Counted from the first letter of the stretch, positions 1 through 12,245 are shown. The stretch: 64,000 bases of DNA from Rhizophagus irregularis (GCF_026210795.1 NC_089436.1:2542001-2606000); one strand, 5' to 3'. The notes: generated by a model not told the origin, from the letters alone. Made by a program: numbers and translations.

Positions 1-46
1 TGTTGAAGCTGGATTATCGTTACCATTAAAATATCTGGAAATTTGA

Positions 47-244
47 TCATTTTTCAAAATTTGATTTGACGAATCGTTCAAGTACATCGTTCCTAAATAA
101 TGGCTTCAATTCGCCAAAAATTATCTTTCTAATCCACTTCGGTAGTGATTTGTACGACTCAAAAAGCAAACGTGCCATTTGAGCTTGAGTAATGCTGCCT
201 GAATTGTGTGGATCGATGAATTCTTTTAAGGATACGCTGACGTG
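47..244 (-). CDS. Possible exon of an unknown gene (partial)
   Basis: The minus strand is open for about 65 codons with coding-like composition (segment LKEFIDPHNSG, then a Trp/Lys/Phe-rich stretch), in contrast to the stop-rich surroundings. A CAG acceptor candidate lies just upstream near 236-238 and the frame ends in TGA at 47-49. No start codon or companion exon can be fixed, and the gene may continue past the left edge. I do not recognise the family. It could be a real internal or terminal exon or a gene relic. Confidence 0.3.
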   Translation of the reverse strand, partial: HVSVSLKEFIDPHNSGSITQAQMARLLFESYKSLPKWIRKIIFGELKPLFRNDVLERFVKSNFEK

Positions 245-835
245 TTACAAATTTATAATAATTTGCGTAACGTCCTTTGGAAGAAATTAGTAGAAAGGTA
301 CATTAAATATAAAAATAGTAAAGAGAAGATTAAGCCGAATGTAAATCTAAAGAATCGACAAATTAAGGAAAATACTAACGGAGGAGAATGAGAGCGCACT
401 TAAAATCTCATCATCTTTGGGTTTTATTGTATTGAGAATTTATAAGATGCGCACGACAAATTTTTCTCATTTTACGGAAGCCTTTTCACAGTTACTTGTG
501 ATTTTCCAAGCTCTTCGAGATATAATATTGCGGCTTCTATGGATTTATCAAATTTTTATGTAGTCTTTAAATAATAATAATCATACACGTGATAATACAG
601 TGGCCATAAGTCACACGCTCCTGGGTATAATTTCATGGGATGGTTTTTTCCCCGAAGGGAAAAAACCCTGAACTACTGTAGTTACTGAAACAGGAATTAT
701 ACACGAGATCTTTACGTTGTACTAAACTAATTTTGACGACAGTACAATTGGACAATTTCCAAAATTGTTGAATCCCAATAATAAATAACATCTTTTTTCG
801 ATAAAAAAAAAAGGTAATTTTCTTTTCATTTAATA

Positions 836-1396
836 ATGGGAAAACCATCATTACATTCTAGGAAAACGGCCTGGCGTAGACAAAAAAAATGACAATATAA
901 AAAATTTAAACAAAAAGAAATTGAAATATCTGATCTCCAGATACAGCTCCAGGATTTCCAAAAAGCTGTTGAGACAGCCGGTGAACAAGTGATTTCCAAG
1001 CTAGACAAAACTGAGCGTGAAAACGCAAATCTATTGAAGTGGATCGATATTTTTTCAAATCAAATCTCAAGTCAGGAAGAAGAGATATATAAGCTTGAAT
1101 TAAAGAGTTATTTAGCACAATCATCATCGTCTCTGTCATCTCCACCACAGCCACCATCATCATCATCATCATCACAATTGTCACCGACATCTTTTAAAAG
1201 CATGGATGAGTACTTTAAACATAATCAAGTTAGTAATTTTTTAGGTATTGTGCAATTTTTAATGATTTTTATTTTTATAATTAATGAATTGTTCTCATTT
1301 TTTAGTAAAAGAAATCTAGTAGTTCATTATTTTTTTTTACTATTCTCATTTTTTTTAAATAAAAGAAATTTTTGTAATATTGAAATAAATACATAA
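836..1396 (+). pseudogene. Small coiled-coil gene with an in-frame stop
   Basis: An ATG at 836 opens a basic leader (MGKPSLHSRKTAWRRQKK) that meets TGA at 890-892. The same frame then continues without another stop to 1396. After the stop it is rich in Lys/Glu/Gln heptads (KQKEIEISDLQIQLQ, KLDKTERENANLLKW), followed by a Ser/Pro-rich stretch near 1130-1190 encoded by TCA repeats, and a hydrophobic Phe/Ile-rich end that may be read-through of an intron. One base change would remove the stop, so this is either a recently inactivated member of a dispersed coiled-coil family or a sequencing difference. Its function is unknown. Confidence 0.4.
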
Positions 1397-1543
1397 AATA
1401 ATCAAATTCGTATTAATAATATATCGTGTAAAATATGTTTTATTTGCCAGTAAATAATAAAAAAAAATATTTGTAAAGGTTTAACTGGGAAATTTTCGCC
1501 TATCAGGAGGATATGGGGAAATTTTCGCCCGCTAGAACTCTAC

Positions 1544-1639
1544 GATAATAATCGCCATAAGGTATACATAGTAATCGAACCAGAGACCCGCTGCGATGCG
1601 GATTTCCTATCTCAAACTACTCTACCACATGCGATTATC
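1544..1639 (-). ncRNA. tRNA-like sequence with A and B boxes
   Basis: Read on the minus strand, this stretch contains TGGTAGAGTAG, which fits the Pol III A-box pattern, and about 40 bases further GGTTCGATTAC, close to a B box. The two ends (GATAATCGC and GCGATTATTATC) are complementary. A normal cloverleaf with a clear anticodon stem could not be drawn and the 3' side is too long, so it is more likely a tRNA-derived SINE head or a tRNA pseudogene than a working tRNA. Confidence 0.35.
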
Positions 1640-1829
1640 TGTTTAAGGGATATTTATTGATTACTCTTTATTACTAAATTACTGGATTATTGATTGTGCT
1701 ATTCCCTAATAAGGTTTGTACGATCACTGTAAGACCTGTTATGTATGTATATATACATGTTAATTGTTACTGCGTTAAGAGATTGTTAATTTTTTTTTTT
1801 ATCAAAAATTAAATGAGAAAACGATTACA

Positions 1830-2255
1830 CTTTACAGAAACTTACCATTTTTAATCAATATAGAATCGATATCGTTAAGTTTATCTTAACGGTATCATTT
1901 CGATATCATTTCGATATCATTTCGATATCATTTCAATATCGATTTAATATCGATATGATATCGAAATAAAGTATTATCACTTCGATATCATTTCGATAAT
2001 AAATCGATATTGAAATGATATCGAAATGATAATTAAAATGATATCGAAATGATATCTTTAAATTAAACTTAAAGATGTTGTTTCGATATCATTTCTATTA
2101 TCATTTTGATATCATTTCAATATCGATTTAATATTGAAATGATATCGAAGTGATAATACTTTATTTCGATATCATATCGATATTAAATCAATATTGAAAT
2201 AATATCGAAATGATATCGAAATGATATCACTTGAAAACTTAAAGTTTCTGTAAAG
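1830..2255. mobile_element. 426-bp foldback element made of GATATC repeats
   Basis: The ends are a perfect inverted pair, CTTTACAGAAACTT at 1830-1843 and its complement at 2242-2255. Almost the whole interior is self-complementary, built of short units of the type TTCGATATCA that reverse orientation around 2040. It contains no ORF. No convincing target duplication was found. A foldback MITE is the best description; a satellite that became palindromic is the alternative. Confidence 0.6.
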
Positions 2256-2514
2256 CAGTTATGATAATTGATGATTATAAGGTCAAGGTTACGATAAAAA
2301 AATAATTTTTAGAGAATGACATAAATAACAGATTAATAGTTATATTTTAGCGTCAAATTGTGTTAGTGAAGTTATTACGACATTAACTTATTAACTTGTG
2401 AAGTCACATTCTATAAACTTTTAAAACAATATGATATATTGTAATCTTTATTATAATAAAGGAATAAAAAACATATCAATGTTATCACGGTCTTTTATGT
2501 GATATGTACTGTAT

Positions 2515-4116
2515 TTATGAAAAAAGATGGAGTTTTAAAGAGCTAGCAATGTTTCTTCCGCTACGGAAAGGAATTTCTAGATCTTCTGTAATAACATCTA
2601 ACTCCTTAACCTTTTCTTTGATATTTGCGCTTTCAGTTTCAACCCAGACTATTTTGAAGCATTTTCTGAAGAATTCTATTAATTTATCTAGTGAAGTTTC
2701 CGATAATTTTGTAAAATCGATGGCTGAAACGTATCGGCTTAAGATTCTCTTTAAAACCACCTCACGTGATATGAAGTTGTTTACTTCCTCGTCGGTAGGA
2801 TCTGAACTTTCCGTATATTCACTTTAATAGAAAAAAATTTTAAATCATTAAATCATTGTAGTAAAAACAACATAACGATATGAACGTATCGATCACCTTT
2901 CTACAATTTGTCGAAATTCTTTTACTAATGTTGAAAGTACATTTTTCAATTGATATCGATAGTCGGAAAATGATTTACGATATCGTTCGTTAATTGACTT
3001 CGCCACGCTTTGATAAGCATCATGCCCAAAAATTTTTTGTGTTATTTTATCAAACGCATGATCGGACGGATTTCTAGTTCGCAAAAAAAGACATTTCATT
3101 TCTTCGTCAATAAGACGATAATTATCCTAAATAGTAATAATATCAATAATACATAATACATCAGTAATTCTGCTGTGTAATAACGATTGTTCTTAATTGG
3201 TAAGAATGTAACAACCAAAATAAGAAATGGACTTTACGTTGTCAGATGATGACGAAGTCGAGGTGGTTAGTGGCAAATTTGTTGATGGCTGCTTCGTCGA
3301 GGCATCAAGCATTTTGTTTGCCAAATGTAGCACACTTGGATGTAAGACCAACCAATTGCAAATTTGCAATTGATTGGTCATTGCGCCAAACTGAACCGGA
3401 ATTTCTTCTTCACTCTCTAGAAGTAATATTAAATGAGAATAAAATTATATTCATTAATTATGTTCAGATTTTATGTTTTACCGCTTTCATCATTTTCATT
3501 TTCTTCTTGTTCTTTATCTTGCTCTCTCCTATCCCTCTCTCTCCTATCCCTCTCTCTTCTCTCTTTCTCTCTTCTTTCTTTTTCTCTTCTTTCTTTTTCT
3601 CTTCTTTCTTTTTCTCTTCTTTCTTTTTCTCTTCTCTCTTTATCTCTCCTCTCCATCTCTTTCTTCTCATTTTCTCTTCTTTCTTTTTCAATATTTCTTT
3701 CTTCTTGCTCTGGAAGCATATCTTCATTATAACGAAGTAAATTTATTTTTAAATAAATTCGCAGAAATATCATTTCAATTGAATAATAAAACAATTATTA
3801 TAAGGTATTTACCCAAAATAATTCTTTCAATATCATCATCTTGTCTATTATTACCTTCTCCAATATCTACATCTTGTCCATGTAAATTATCTTGTTCATG
3901 TTCACTTCCTTCCTCTCTCCTTTCATCTCTTTCCTTATTATAATTACGTGAAGAGTTGGCAACATATGTACGAATAGTTTTTGTAGTCTTTGCAGCTTTT
4001 GTTGTCTTGTCTTTTAGGTATCATTATAATAGTATTAGGCGCAATTACTATATAAAATTTCAAATCAAAAATATAATTTTATTACCTTTTCCTGTTACTC
4101 CTCTGCGTTTAGTCAT
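2515..4116 (-). CDS. Unknown six-exon gene with Arg/Glu repeat (about 394 aa)
   Basis: Joined from exons 4116-4086, 4010-3813, 3721-3482, 3416-3238, 3126-2897 and 2821-2515. Every intron has GT..AG ends and the frame stays open from ATG to TAA. The N-terminus is basic (MTKRRGVTGK). A long highly charged segment follows, made of repeated ERREKE units (about residues 80-150, a likely single alpha helix or coiled coil) and ending in an acidic stretch. After it come a Ser/Thr-rich linker and a folded-looking region with RNPSDHAFDK, FGHDAYQSV and SDYRYQLKNVLS. The C-terminal exon is helical. I do not recognise a named domain. The charged repeat explains the long spurious ORFs on the other strand here. 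The model is a prediction by eye; the exon 4 end at 3238 is the least certain junction. Confidence 0.6.
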
Positions 4117-4179
4117 GATAAACAAACAAGATGGTACTTATTGGTATTGTGCTAGTAGCAACGTAAAGAAATAGGTGAT

Positions 4180-5930
4180 TCCTGACGAAACGAATACAGC
4201 ATTATCTTTATTTATTTATAGAGATTTCTCCTAATATTAAGAAAAAATTACATCGTGACCGCAGCACATAAAAGGAAATTGGGTTAGCATTCTCGAAAAA
4301 AACGTTCATGGTTACATTAAATCTTGGATAGTTGATCGGAAGAATTTGTTAATGGTTACATCGATTCTTTATGAAGAAAATTTTGGGAAAATTTGATGTC
4401 TTAACGGTTACATGTAAAGAAATTATATATGAGTATCGTAACCGTAGGACATAAACGGAAATTTGGCCAACAAAATTTTCAAATTATTGGAATAATTGAT
4501 CGGGAAAATCCTTAATGGGTATATTAGCTCTTTGTCCGCAGAACATTAATGGTAATTTCGAGCAATATTAACGGTTACAAGTAAAGAAGCTATATATGAA
4601 TATCGTGATCGCAGGACATAAACGGATTTTCGGGATAATTGATCAGGAGAAAAAATTTGTTAATGGTTACATAATCAGGGTTGAAGAATTATACTGTACG
4701 TACTATATTATGCTGTCCTAATACTTAAATAGAGTACATTTTTTATATGTTTAATATATTATATATTTATTTTAATAATTAGGATTGATAATAAATTATT
4801 AACTATTCTTTTAATCTTAATAGAAAAAATATTATATTAAATATTTAACAGTGCAATATTAATGGGCAATGGAAAAATTGCGGTTACATGTAAGGTGATC
4901 GCAGGACATAAAAGGAAATTTAGATTCAGATTTGGGGATAATAAAAATTATTAATGGTTACACATTGATTTTTTATCTGCAGCGCATTGATAGAATTCAG
5001 GGGTAATCTGAAAAATTTGACAGAAATATCGTGATCGCAGGACATAAACAGAAATTTAGATCAAAAAATTGATCGGAAAAATATTTGTCAACAGTTCTGT
5101 TGATTCTTTATCTGCAAAAGATCTTTATCTGCAGCACATTGGTGGAATCTAGGGTAATGATCTGAAAAATTTGACATGAATATCGTAGTCGCAATAAATA
5201 AATAGAACTTTAGGTCAATAATTGATCGGAAAAAATTATTAATGGTTACATTGATTTTTTATCTGCAGCGCATTGATAGAATTCAGGGGTAATCTGAAAA
5301 ATTTGACAGAAATATCGTGATCGCAGGACATAAACGGATTTTCGGGATAATTGATCAGGAGAAAAAATTTGTTAATGGTTACATAATCAGGGTTGAAGAA
5401 TTATACTGTACGTACTATATTATGCTGTCCTAATACTTAAATAGAGTACATTTTTTATATGTTTAATATATTATATATTTATTTTAATAATTAGGATTGA
5501 TAATAAATTATTAACTATTCTTTTAATCTTAATAGAAAAAATATTATATTAAATATTTAACAGTGCAATATTAGTGCAATGTATACAGTAAATTGATGAA
5601 TTTTGGGCAATGGAAAAATTGCGGTTACATGTAAGGTGATCGCAGGACATGAACAGAAATTTAGATCAAAAAACTGATCGGAAAAAAATTTTGTCAACAG
5701 TTCTGTTGATTCTTTATCTGCAAAAGATCTTTATCTGCAGCACATTGGTGGAATCTAGGTAATGATCTGAAAAATTTGGCATGAATATCGTGGTCGCAAT
5801 AAATAAATAGAAATTTAGATCAATAATTGATCGGAAAAAATTGTTAATGATTACATTGATTTTTATCTGCAGCGCATTGACAGAATTTGTTACATTAATT
5901 CTCTATCTCGGAATTATTTTAAAAAAAAAC
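4180..5930. repeat. Dispersed-repeat array, direct orientation
   Basis: An array of degenerate units containing GATCGCAGGACATAAACGGA, AATTGATCGGAAAA, AATGGTTACAT and TTATCTGCAGCGCATTG. Within it a segment beginning at 4599 reappears at 5321 almost unchanged over more than 250 bases (period about 722), and the part at 5040-5280 reappears at 5647-5890, showing recent tandem duplication. No coding potential was seen. The same unit appears inverted at 6700-7670. Confidence 0.7.
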
Positions 5931-6146
5931 TTTTACAAGTTGTTGACCCAAATTTCCTTTTATGTAGTGCAGTCATGATATCACAGTCATAATATTATAA
6001 AAAAAATTACTTTGTACTTTTTTCCCAAAGAATTCAATTGATATTTTTTTAAAGTTTGACTGTCCATATCTTATCAGTTACATATAAAAATACCACATCT
6101 CAGATCAGAGTTTTTAGATTTCTAATAAAAAAAAGTTAGAAAGAAA

Positions 6147-6416
6147 ATGTCCTCTCCCAAACCTAGTAGAGAAGAAACAGGTATAAAAAAAAAAAATACC
6201 TCATATTAATTCATTAAATAACGTATGATAATATTCATATAATTTCTTTCATATATAGATAATACGATATTGATCTCGCTAGACGATCTAATAAAAGAAC
6301 AAACCCGATTGAACGATCTTCGCCAAACCAACATTAAAAAGAAATGGCAACGTCCGTCTCGTAACAACCGAATGAAGACCATGGGAGACTGGGCTCAGAT
6401 GGTGAAAAAAGTATGA
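6147..6416 (+). CDS. Small two-exon gene (about 63 aa)
   Basis: Exon 1 is 6147-6180 and exon 2 is 6259-6416, separated by a 78-base intron with GTATAA donor and TATATAG acceptor. The joined frame runs from ATG to TGA: MSSPKPSREETD, then NTILISLDDLIKEQ, then a basic part with WQRPSRNNRMK and a final GDWAQMVKKV. Base composition is less AT-rich than the surroundings, which supports coding. It sits exactly in the gap between two oppositely oriented arrays of the same repeat, so it may be cargo of a composite element. No domain is recognised; an amphipathic helix followed by a basic tail is all that can be said. Confidence 0.45.
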
Positions 6417-6699
6417 TCATTTGATTCTTTAATATTTTGTGATAATTTGAAATATTTAACACTTTAAAATTATTTGTTAGAATTGATATTGCCATTATAT
6501 GAAGTTATATCTCATTACAATACCGCACAATATTACTATATTCACCTTCTTTTCAATTTATTTCAATAAAAAAATAAATCTTATGTAATTTTATAATTGT
6601 ATATATCCGTAAAGCTCACCACTAGTGATTTTATCATAATAATTGATCGTAATAATTTAAAATCATAAAAATCAAAATTTCATATAAACCGGAACACGA

Positions 6700-7670
6700 A
6701 TTGCTAACAATTTTTTTCTGATCATTTGTCTTGTCTAAATGTGCTGCGATCACGATATTCTTAAAATGTAATGTCAATTTTTCAGAAAAGCTTTGTTAAC
6801 CCAATTTCCGTTATGTCCAGCAGCCTATATAAATTTCTTTACATGTAATCGTCAAAACATCAATCAAGAGCTTTGTTAACCCAAATTTCTATAGTTACGA
6901 TGTTGTTCATTATATAATTCATTAACAGTTAATGTAACTAACTATTAACGAATTTTTTTTCCGATCAATTATCCCAAAATTTGATGATCTAAATTTCCGC
7001 TTATATCTTGCGGTCACAATATTCATATAAATTCCTTTATATATAACCGTTAAAGAAGTCAACTCATCAGATCATTGCCTCAAAATTTCGTCAATGCATT
7101 GTAAGTAAAGAACCAATGTAGCCATTAAGAAAATTTCCCGATCAATTCAAATTTCCGTTTATGTCCCGCGGTCACAATATTCATACAAAATTTCTTTGCA
7201 CGTCAATTTTAGATCATTTTACCAAAATGTACTGTGGACAAAGAACTAACGAATGTAACCATTGACATTTTTTTCTGATCGATTTTCCCAAAATTTAAGA
7301 AATTAGTAATCTAAATTTCCGTTTATGTTCTGCAGTCACGCACGATATTCATACAAAATTTCTTTACATGTAACTGTTGTTAACACGTCAATTTTAGATC
7401 ATTTTCCCCAAGATTTCCATTAATGTACTGTGATCCAAGAACTAATGTAACCATTGACATTTTTTTTTCTCGAAATTTCGTGAAATTCGTAATATAAATT
7501 TCCGTTTATGTCCTGCGGTCACGATTTCATACAAAATTTCTTTACATGTAACCAGATCATTGCCCAAAATTTCCGTTAATGCACCACGGACAAGGAACTA
7601 ATGTAACCGTTAAGAAATTTGTTAACCCAAAATTTCCGTTTATGTGCTGCGGTCACGATACTATGATATC
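6700..7670. repeat. Dispersed-repeat array, inverted orientation
   Basis: At least five degenerate copies of a unit reading AATTTCCGTTTATGTCCTGC, GGTCACGATATTCATAC, TTTCTTTACATGTAACCGTT. These are the reverse complement of the motifs in the array at 4180-5930. Together the two arrays form a long imperfect inverted repeat around the small gene at 6147-6416. No ORF was found. Confidence 0.65.
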
Positions 7671-7788
7671 CAATTGAAAATATTATAAAAGCAGTTAATG
7701 AATTAAATACACAAACGCGCATGGACATTTTTTAAATTTATGATTTTATTTCATTTTATTATTCCTTATTATAATTATTGTCATAGCC

Positions 7789-10700
7789 ATGTTACGAAAT
7801 AAACCTCGAAAAGCGAATATTGCTGCAATACCTTTTCGTATCCGTAATAATTTTAGAAGGTTGCCCAACAGATTTTTATTATCGGATAATGATGACAATG
7901 AAAAAATGGTACAAAAAGATTTTGAAGATGATAATATTAGTGGCGAAGAGTATAATGAATATGGCGACGGAGATGATGATTTAGAACAACGAAGTGATGA
8001 TGATCATATAGAACAGCGAAGCGATAATGGTGATGATTTAGAACAACGAAGCAATGATGATCATTTAGAACAACGAAGCGATAATGATCATTTAGAACAA
8101 CGAAATGATAATGATGATGATTTAGAACAACGAAGCAATAATGAAGAAGGTGATACCAACATGATTTCAACATCATCAGAGAATGAAACAGAAAGCGATT
8201 ATATAATGTCCTTAGAAAGTGATGAAGATTATGAAACAATGTCGTCAGATAATGAAGAAAGACATGATTCTGATATCTCAGAAGAAAAGCTATTCGTTGA
8301 TGAAGCATTGGCTAAAGATAAGTTACCATCTTTTGATGGTGATTTTGCTCCATATTTTCAAAATTTAACTACTGCTGCCTTATTTTGTTGGATTTATAAA
8401 CATAATATTTCAACAAATGCATATGAAGATCTTGTTGACATTATCATGAGACCAGAATTTAATAGAGATCATATTGTAAAGAATATTCGGAGATTTCGAT
8501 CATGGAGGAAGCGTCTTCCTCTTCCCTCAATATCAGCAAAATCTATCTCAATTTCATCAAAAAAAACACCATCAACTTTAAAGGATTCAAAGATGGCATA
8601 TCAACTTTCAATAAGTGATATCATTTGGAATGTTCTTAACAACCCATCACTATTAAAGGAAATGTATTTTGGTGCTGGTGTCGATTCAAAAACAAAATCC
8701 GAGTACTGGCATGGTACCTTATGGGCAGAGTCACCTCTTTTCGGTCAAGAACAATTAATGATATCAGGGGGTAATTATTTATTAAATGCAAGCTGATGGT
8801 AGAGAGGCGAAGCAATAAAGTACAAGAGACTAACACTTTTTTCATATGTATATAATAGAGATATACCAATGCGGCGATTTTGTTTACTATTACGATAATG
8901 AGCGAAAACTTGGCAGATTGAGAGCGATATTATTAAATGAAGAGAACCAACAGTATCGGCTGAGAATCCAAAAAGTTCTAGATTATAGTGACTTGCCTGG
9001 AAATTTTAAGGGAGAATTAAGACAAAATCGCTCTCTTTCCGGAGAAGTTTGGTTACAAGATGAACCATTCTTGACAATAACAACATCACAAATTTCCGAA
9101 AAGGTTGCTGCAGATACACTACGAATTACCGAAGTACTTTATAAACATCATACACACTGGCGCATTCGTGATGCAACGTTCTCTTATCAACATCCTTCAG
9201 AATATATTTCCATAAGGCAGCCACCATCTCCAACAATTCCGGTTTATAAGCTGTTTTTGGACATATACTACGATGATTTTGGAACATTTAGGAATGTTTA
9301 TCATTCGTTAGGAGGTGTTTATGTGCAGTTTGGAAATATGCCTGCCCATCAAAGAAAGTTGCTCAAAAATCACTTTGTTCTCGGGTTTGTTCCTTTCGGT
9401 GGTAATTTCAATGAATTCATGTTGCCATTCATTTCTGAAATGAAAGAATTCGAACAAGGAAAATTAATGGAAGTGAATGGCCAAGATGCTTGGGTGATAG
9501 CCGGTTTAGGTGTCGTAACTGCTGATTTACCACAAGGGAATGACATGTGTGGTGTATTACGACATAATGCCAATAAAGGTTGCCGCACTTGTACAGCCTC
9601 TCGAGAATCACTTACCAACTTCTCTCAGGATGTACCAGCAACATCAAGATATCATCACATCACTGACGATCAATTTAAAGAGATATTTGATGAACCTGCT
9701 ACCACAAGGCAAAGACGACTTTGTACTGAGTTCGGACTAAGAACAAGGCCTAGCATTTTGGATAGGCTGCTAAGAGAAAGGCATCTACAGACACCTCAAG
9801 ATGTATATCATGCAACTGCTGGGAAGATTGGACGACTTCTTAAATTAACGTATGATCTTAGAATTTAATTAACTTTAGCTAGATATGTAACGAACAAAAT
9901 CTTTTAATAAAGCTTTTTGATTTCCACAGGTGCGAATTATTTTCACAAAAAGGAGAGGACGAGTTTATCAAAGCCTGGAAGAACTTAGAGAAACCAAAAA
10001 AATGGTCTCGTTTGCCAAATCCAATTAGCCACAATGCTAGTTTCATGATGTCTGACTATCTTAGGCTCGCTATGATAATGCCTTTTATACTTAATAGTTT
10101 TTTAGAATCATCAAGCTTAAAGGAAAATGAATCCAGAAGCATTCTGCGACGAATTCAAGAATCACGCATTAACATGGCGAAAAATGTAATAATTGCTTGT
10201 TGGGTATATGTAGCAAAAACAATGAGGATAGTTTTTAAAAGCAAGTTTACATTAGATTCGTATGACGAATTACAAAAATGCCTTGAAGAAGAAATGAAAA
10301 TTCTTCCAAAGGTACAATTATTCATAATTCTTATATAATTTTTTATTTTTTATTTATCAATATATAAAATATTATTTAATAATGTGGCTTTAGGTTTTCC
10401 CTGAATTTGCTAACTTACCAAACCTGCATATCAATATCCACTTGCTGGTGCATGCAAGGACTTATGGTACTCTTATAAACACTCAAGTTGGTATCAAAGA
10501 GATGGTGCATCGGATCTTTAAAGCAATGGTACCACAAACAAATTGCAAGAATGTCGAGCTAGACTTGTTAAAGCGGTATACTACGCTCTTTGCAATTCGT
10601 CATTTAGTAGATGGAGGCGCAGATCAAAGATTATCACAACCTTGTAGAGGTTTCGCTACTATGTCCTCAAATTTTAGAAATTTATTGACTAATTGGTATA

Positions 10701-11357
10701 TTACTGAAGACAAGGTATCAAATGAACAAGAACTGGAAGGAAATGAAGAAGGTTTGTATTACAATTTTATAATAATAATATTTCCGCAATTATTAACGTA
10801 TTTTTATTTTATATAGCGATTTCATCTCCAGTGGATTTTATTACAAATATTATCTTAAAGAGGAGCTTATCCGTCAGGATCGCGAAAATATCATGAAAAA
10901 TTTGCCAAATTTCAAATCTGAGCTGCTTCTTTCATTTATGGACATTGGACAAAAGTCAGCTCTTATATATTCTCAAATGAGCTGGTATGAATTGGCGACA
11001 TACACTATGGAAGAAAGCGATGGCGTATTTTCCAAAGTACATCTTCATATTGGTGACGTCGTAACAATACACGAGGAAGACAGTGGTGAATGTTATGCGA
11101 TTATAAAAGGGATCTTCAAATACAAGGGCAATGATGATAAATATTATGCCTTTATTACTATTGATTGGTTTGACAATATTAACAGAATTCACAACGTATT
11201 GAAATGTCCTCTTTTTCGCATTCAGACAAGCCAAGACATTCGCTGGAGAAGAATCTTCCCGATATCAATAATTGACCACGTACAGAAAGTTCACTTTGTC
11301 TATGATACGAAAATTGATTTGTGGATAAAAAATAATTATTATTTTACGGCTATATAG
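7789..11357 (+). CDS. Tnp2/Plavaka-like (CACTA superfamily) transposase
   Basis: Predicted exons 7789-8770, 8859-9849, 9930-10311, 10394-10751 and 10861-11357 join in frame to about 1069 residues. The N-terminus is basic, then carries an acidic tandem repeat of the type DDDHLEQRS (residues about 60-125). The centre resembles the Tnp2/Plavaka catalytic region: LDIYYDDFG near 462-470, GNMPAHQRK, ADLPQGNDMCGV near 549, and a CRTC zinc-type motif near 569. A helical region follows with LPNLHINIH and IKEMVHRIFK, as in Plavaka proteins. The last exon (HIGDVVTIHEEDSGE) looks like a small beta-barrel module, and a similar one may lie before the core. The last intron is the weakest join: other AG acceptors break the frame. 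Terminal repeats were not found, so it could be a transposon or a domesticated gene. No internal stop is seen. Confidence 0.7.
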
Positions 11358-12040
11358 CTTTATTATGCAGTACTATGATTCTTTTCGGTATATTTATTTA
11401 TGATAACGTGATTTATTAAATAAATAAAGATAACGATATCGTTACGATATCGTTTGATATCGTATTCATGAATTTATTAGGCACGTGACTTTGCAATTTT
11501 TATCCAATCAAATCATTGTTTGTTAGACATGTTAAACATTCGCACGATTATGTTTACGTCTACATCTCTCTATTCAATTTTTTTAAATTTTTTTTTAATA
11601 CCGAAAAACATTTTGACAGTTTTTGTTATCAACAGTATAATTTATTCAAAAAAATATATTCATATTAACAATTACAGTCAGACCACTGTATATGCGCGTC
11701 TATTTTTATTCCGGCGTACGACAGGTACATATTCTGCTCTCGCTGGGTTATGTTAAACTATCTTTGACATTTATATAACGCGTCAAAAATAATTACGCGT
11801 TCAGTTTTAATAGTTTTTACCTTTTTATAATAATTTTTTTTTCATATCAATACCCAAAGAAAAAGAATAAAGGGAAAGAAGAAGAAAAAAGAAAAAAACC
11901 ATTGTGAAAAAACGAAAAAGAGAAAACAAAGGAACGAAAAGAAAGAGAGATTATCCTGAAATTTTTTCACAAAAGGTACTACTGTACTTGGGGATCATTT
12001 GAGGGTTTTTTTTTGGCCGCTGATGAAATGCACCATTTTT
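11358..12040. other. Intergenic, AT-rich and purine-rich, no gene seen
   Basis: Contains short GATATCGT repeats at 11410-11465 and a purine-rich stretch at 11860-11950 (GAAAAAG-type). A 78-codon open frame at 11520 is Phe/Ile/Thr-rich with no coding character. Nothing else is supported. Confidence 0.4.
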
Positions 12041-12245
12041 AAGACCTCTATATGGTAGGCCGTATCATGGAGGCAGGGTATGCACATAGCGAAAGCGCCG
12101 TGCTCCTATGTAATACTTGGGATCTTGTGGTATCAGAAGGTAGTGGTGATGTATCATTGGTCATAGGCAGTTGGGTGCTAATGGCTGACGACCTAAGGGA
12201 CACTCTAATGAGGTAGGCCCCGCCGGACGAGCTCAACCCACTTAT
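12040..12245 (+). other. GC-richer island, possible gene or retroelement relic
   Basis: This stretch is clearly less AT-rich than its surroundings. On the plus strand it is open from about 12051 to 12213, with GRIMEAGYAHSESAVLLCN, then DLVVSEGSGDVSLVIGSW, ending at TAG. The minus strand is also open for 62 codons. It may be a coding relic, a SINE or LINE fragment, or a structured RNA. No family is recognised. Confidence 0.25.

Noticed and set aside
3246-3943. Plus-strand frames rich in Ser, Leu and Phe over the pyrimidine tract
   Set aside because: Antisense to the ERREKE repeat exon of the minus-strand gene, which has consistent introns on both sides.
7937-8308. Minus-strand frame with HHHYRFVVLN repeats
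   Set aside because: Antisense to the acidic LEQRS repeat of the transposase first exon.
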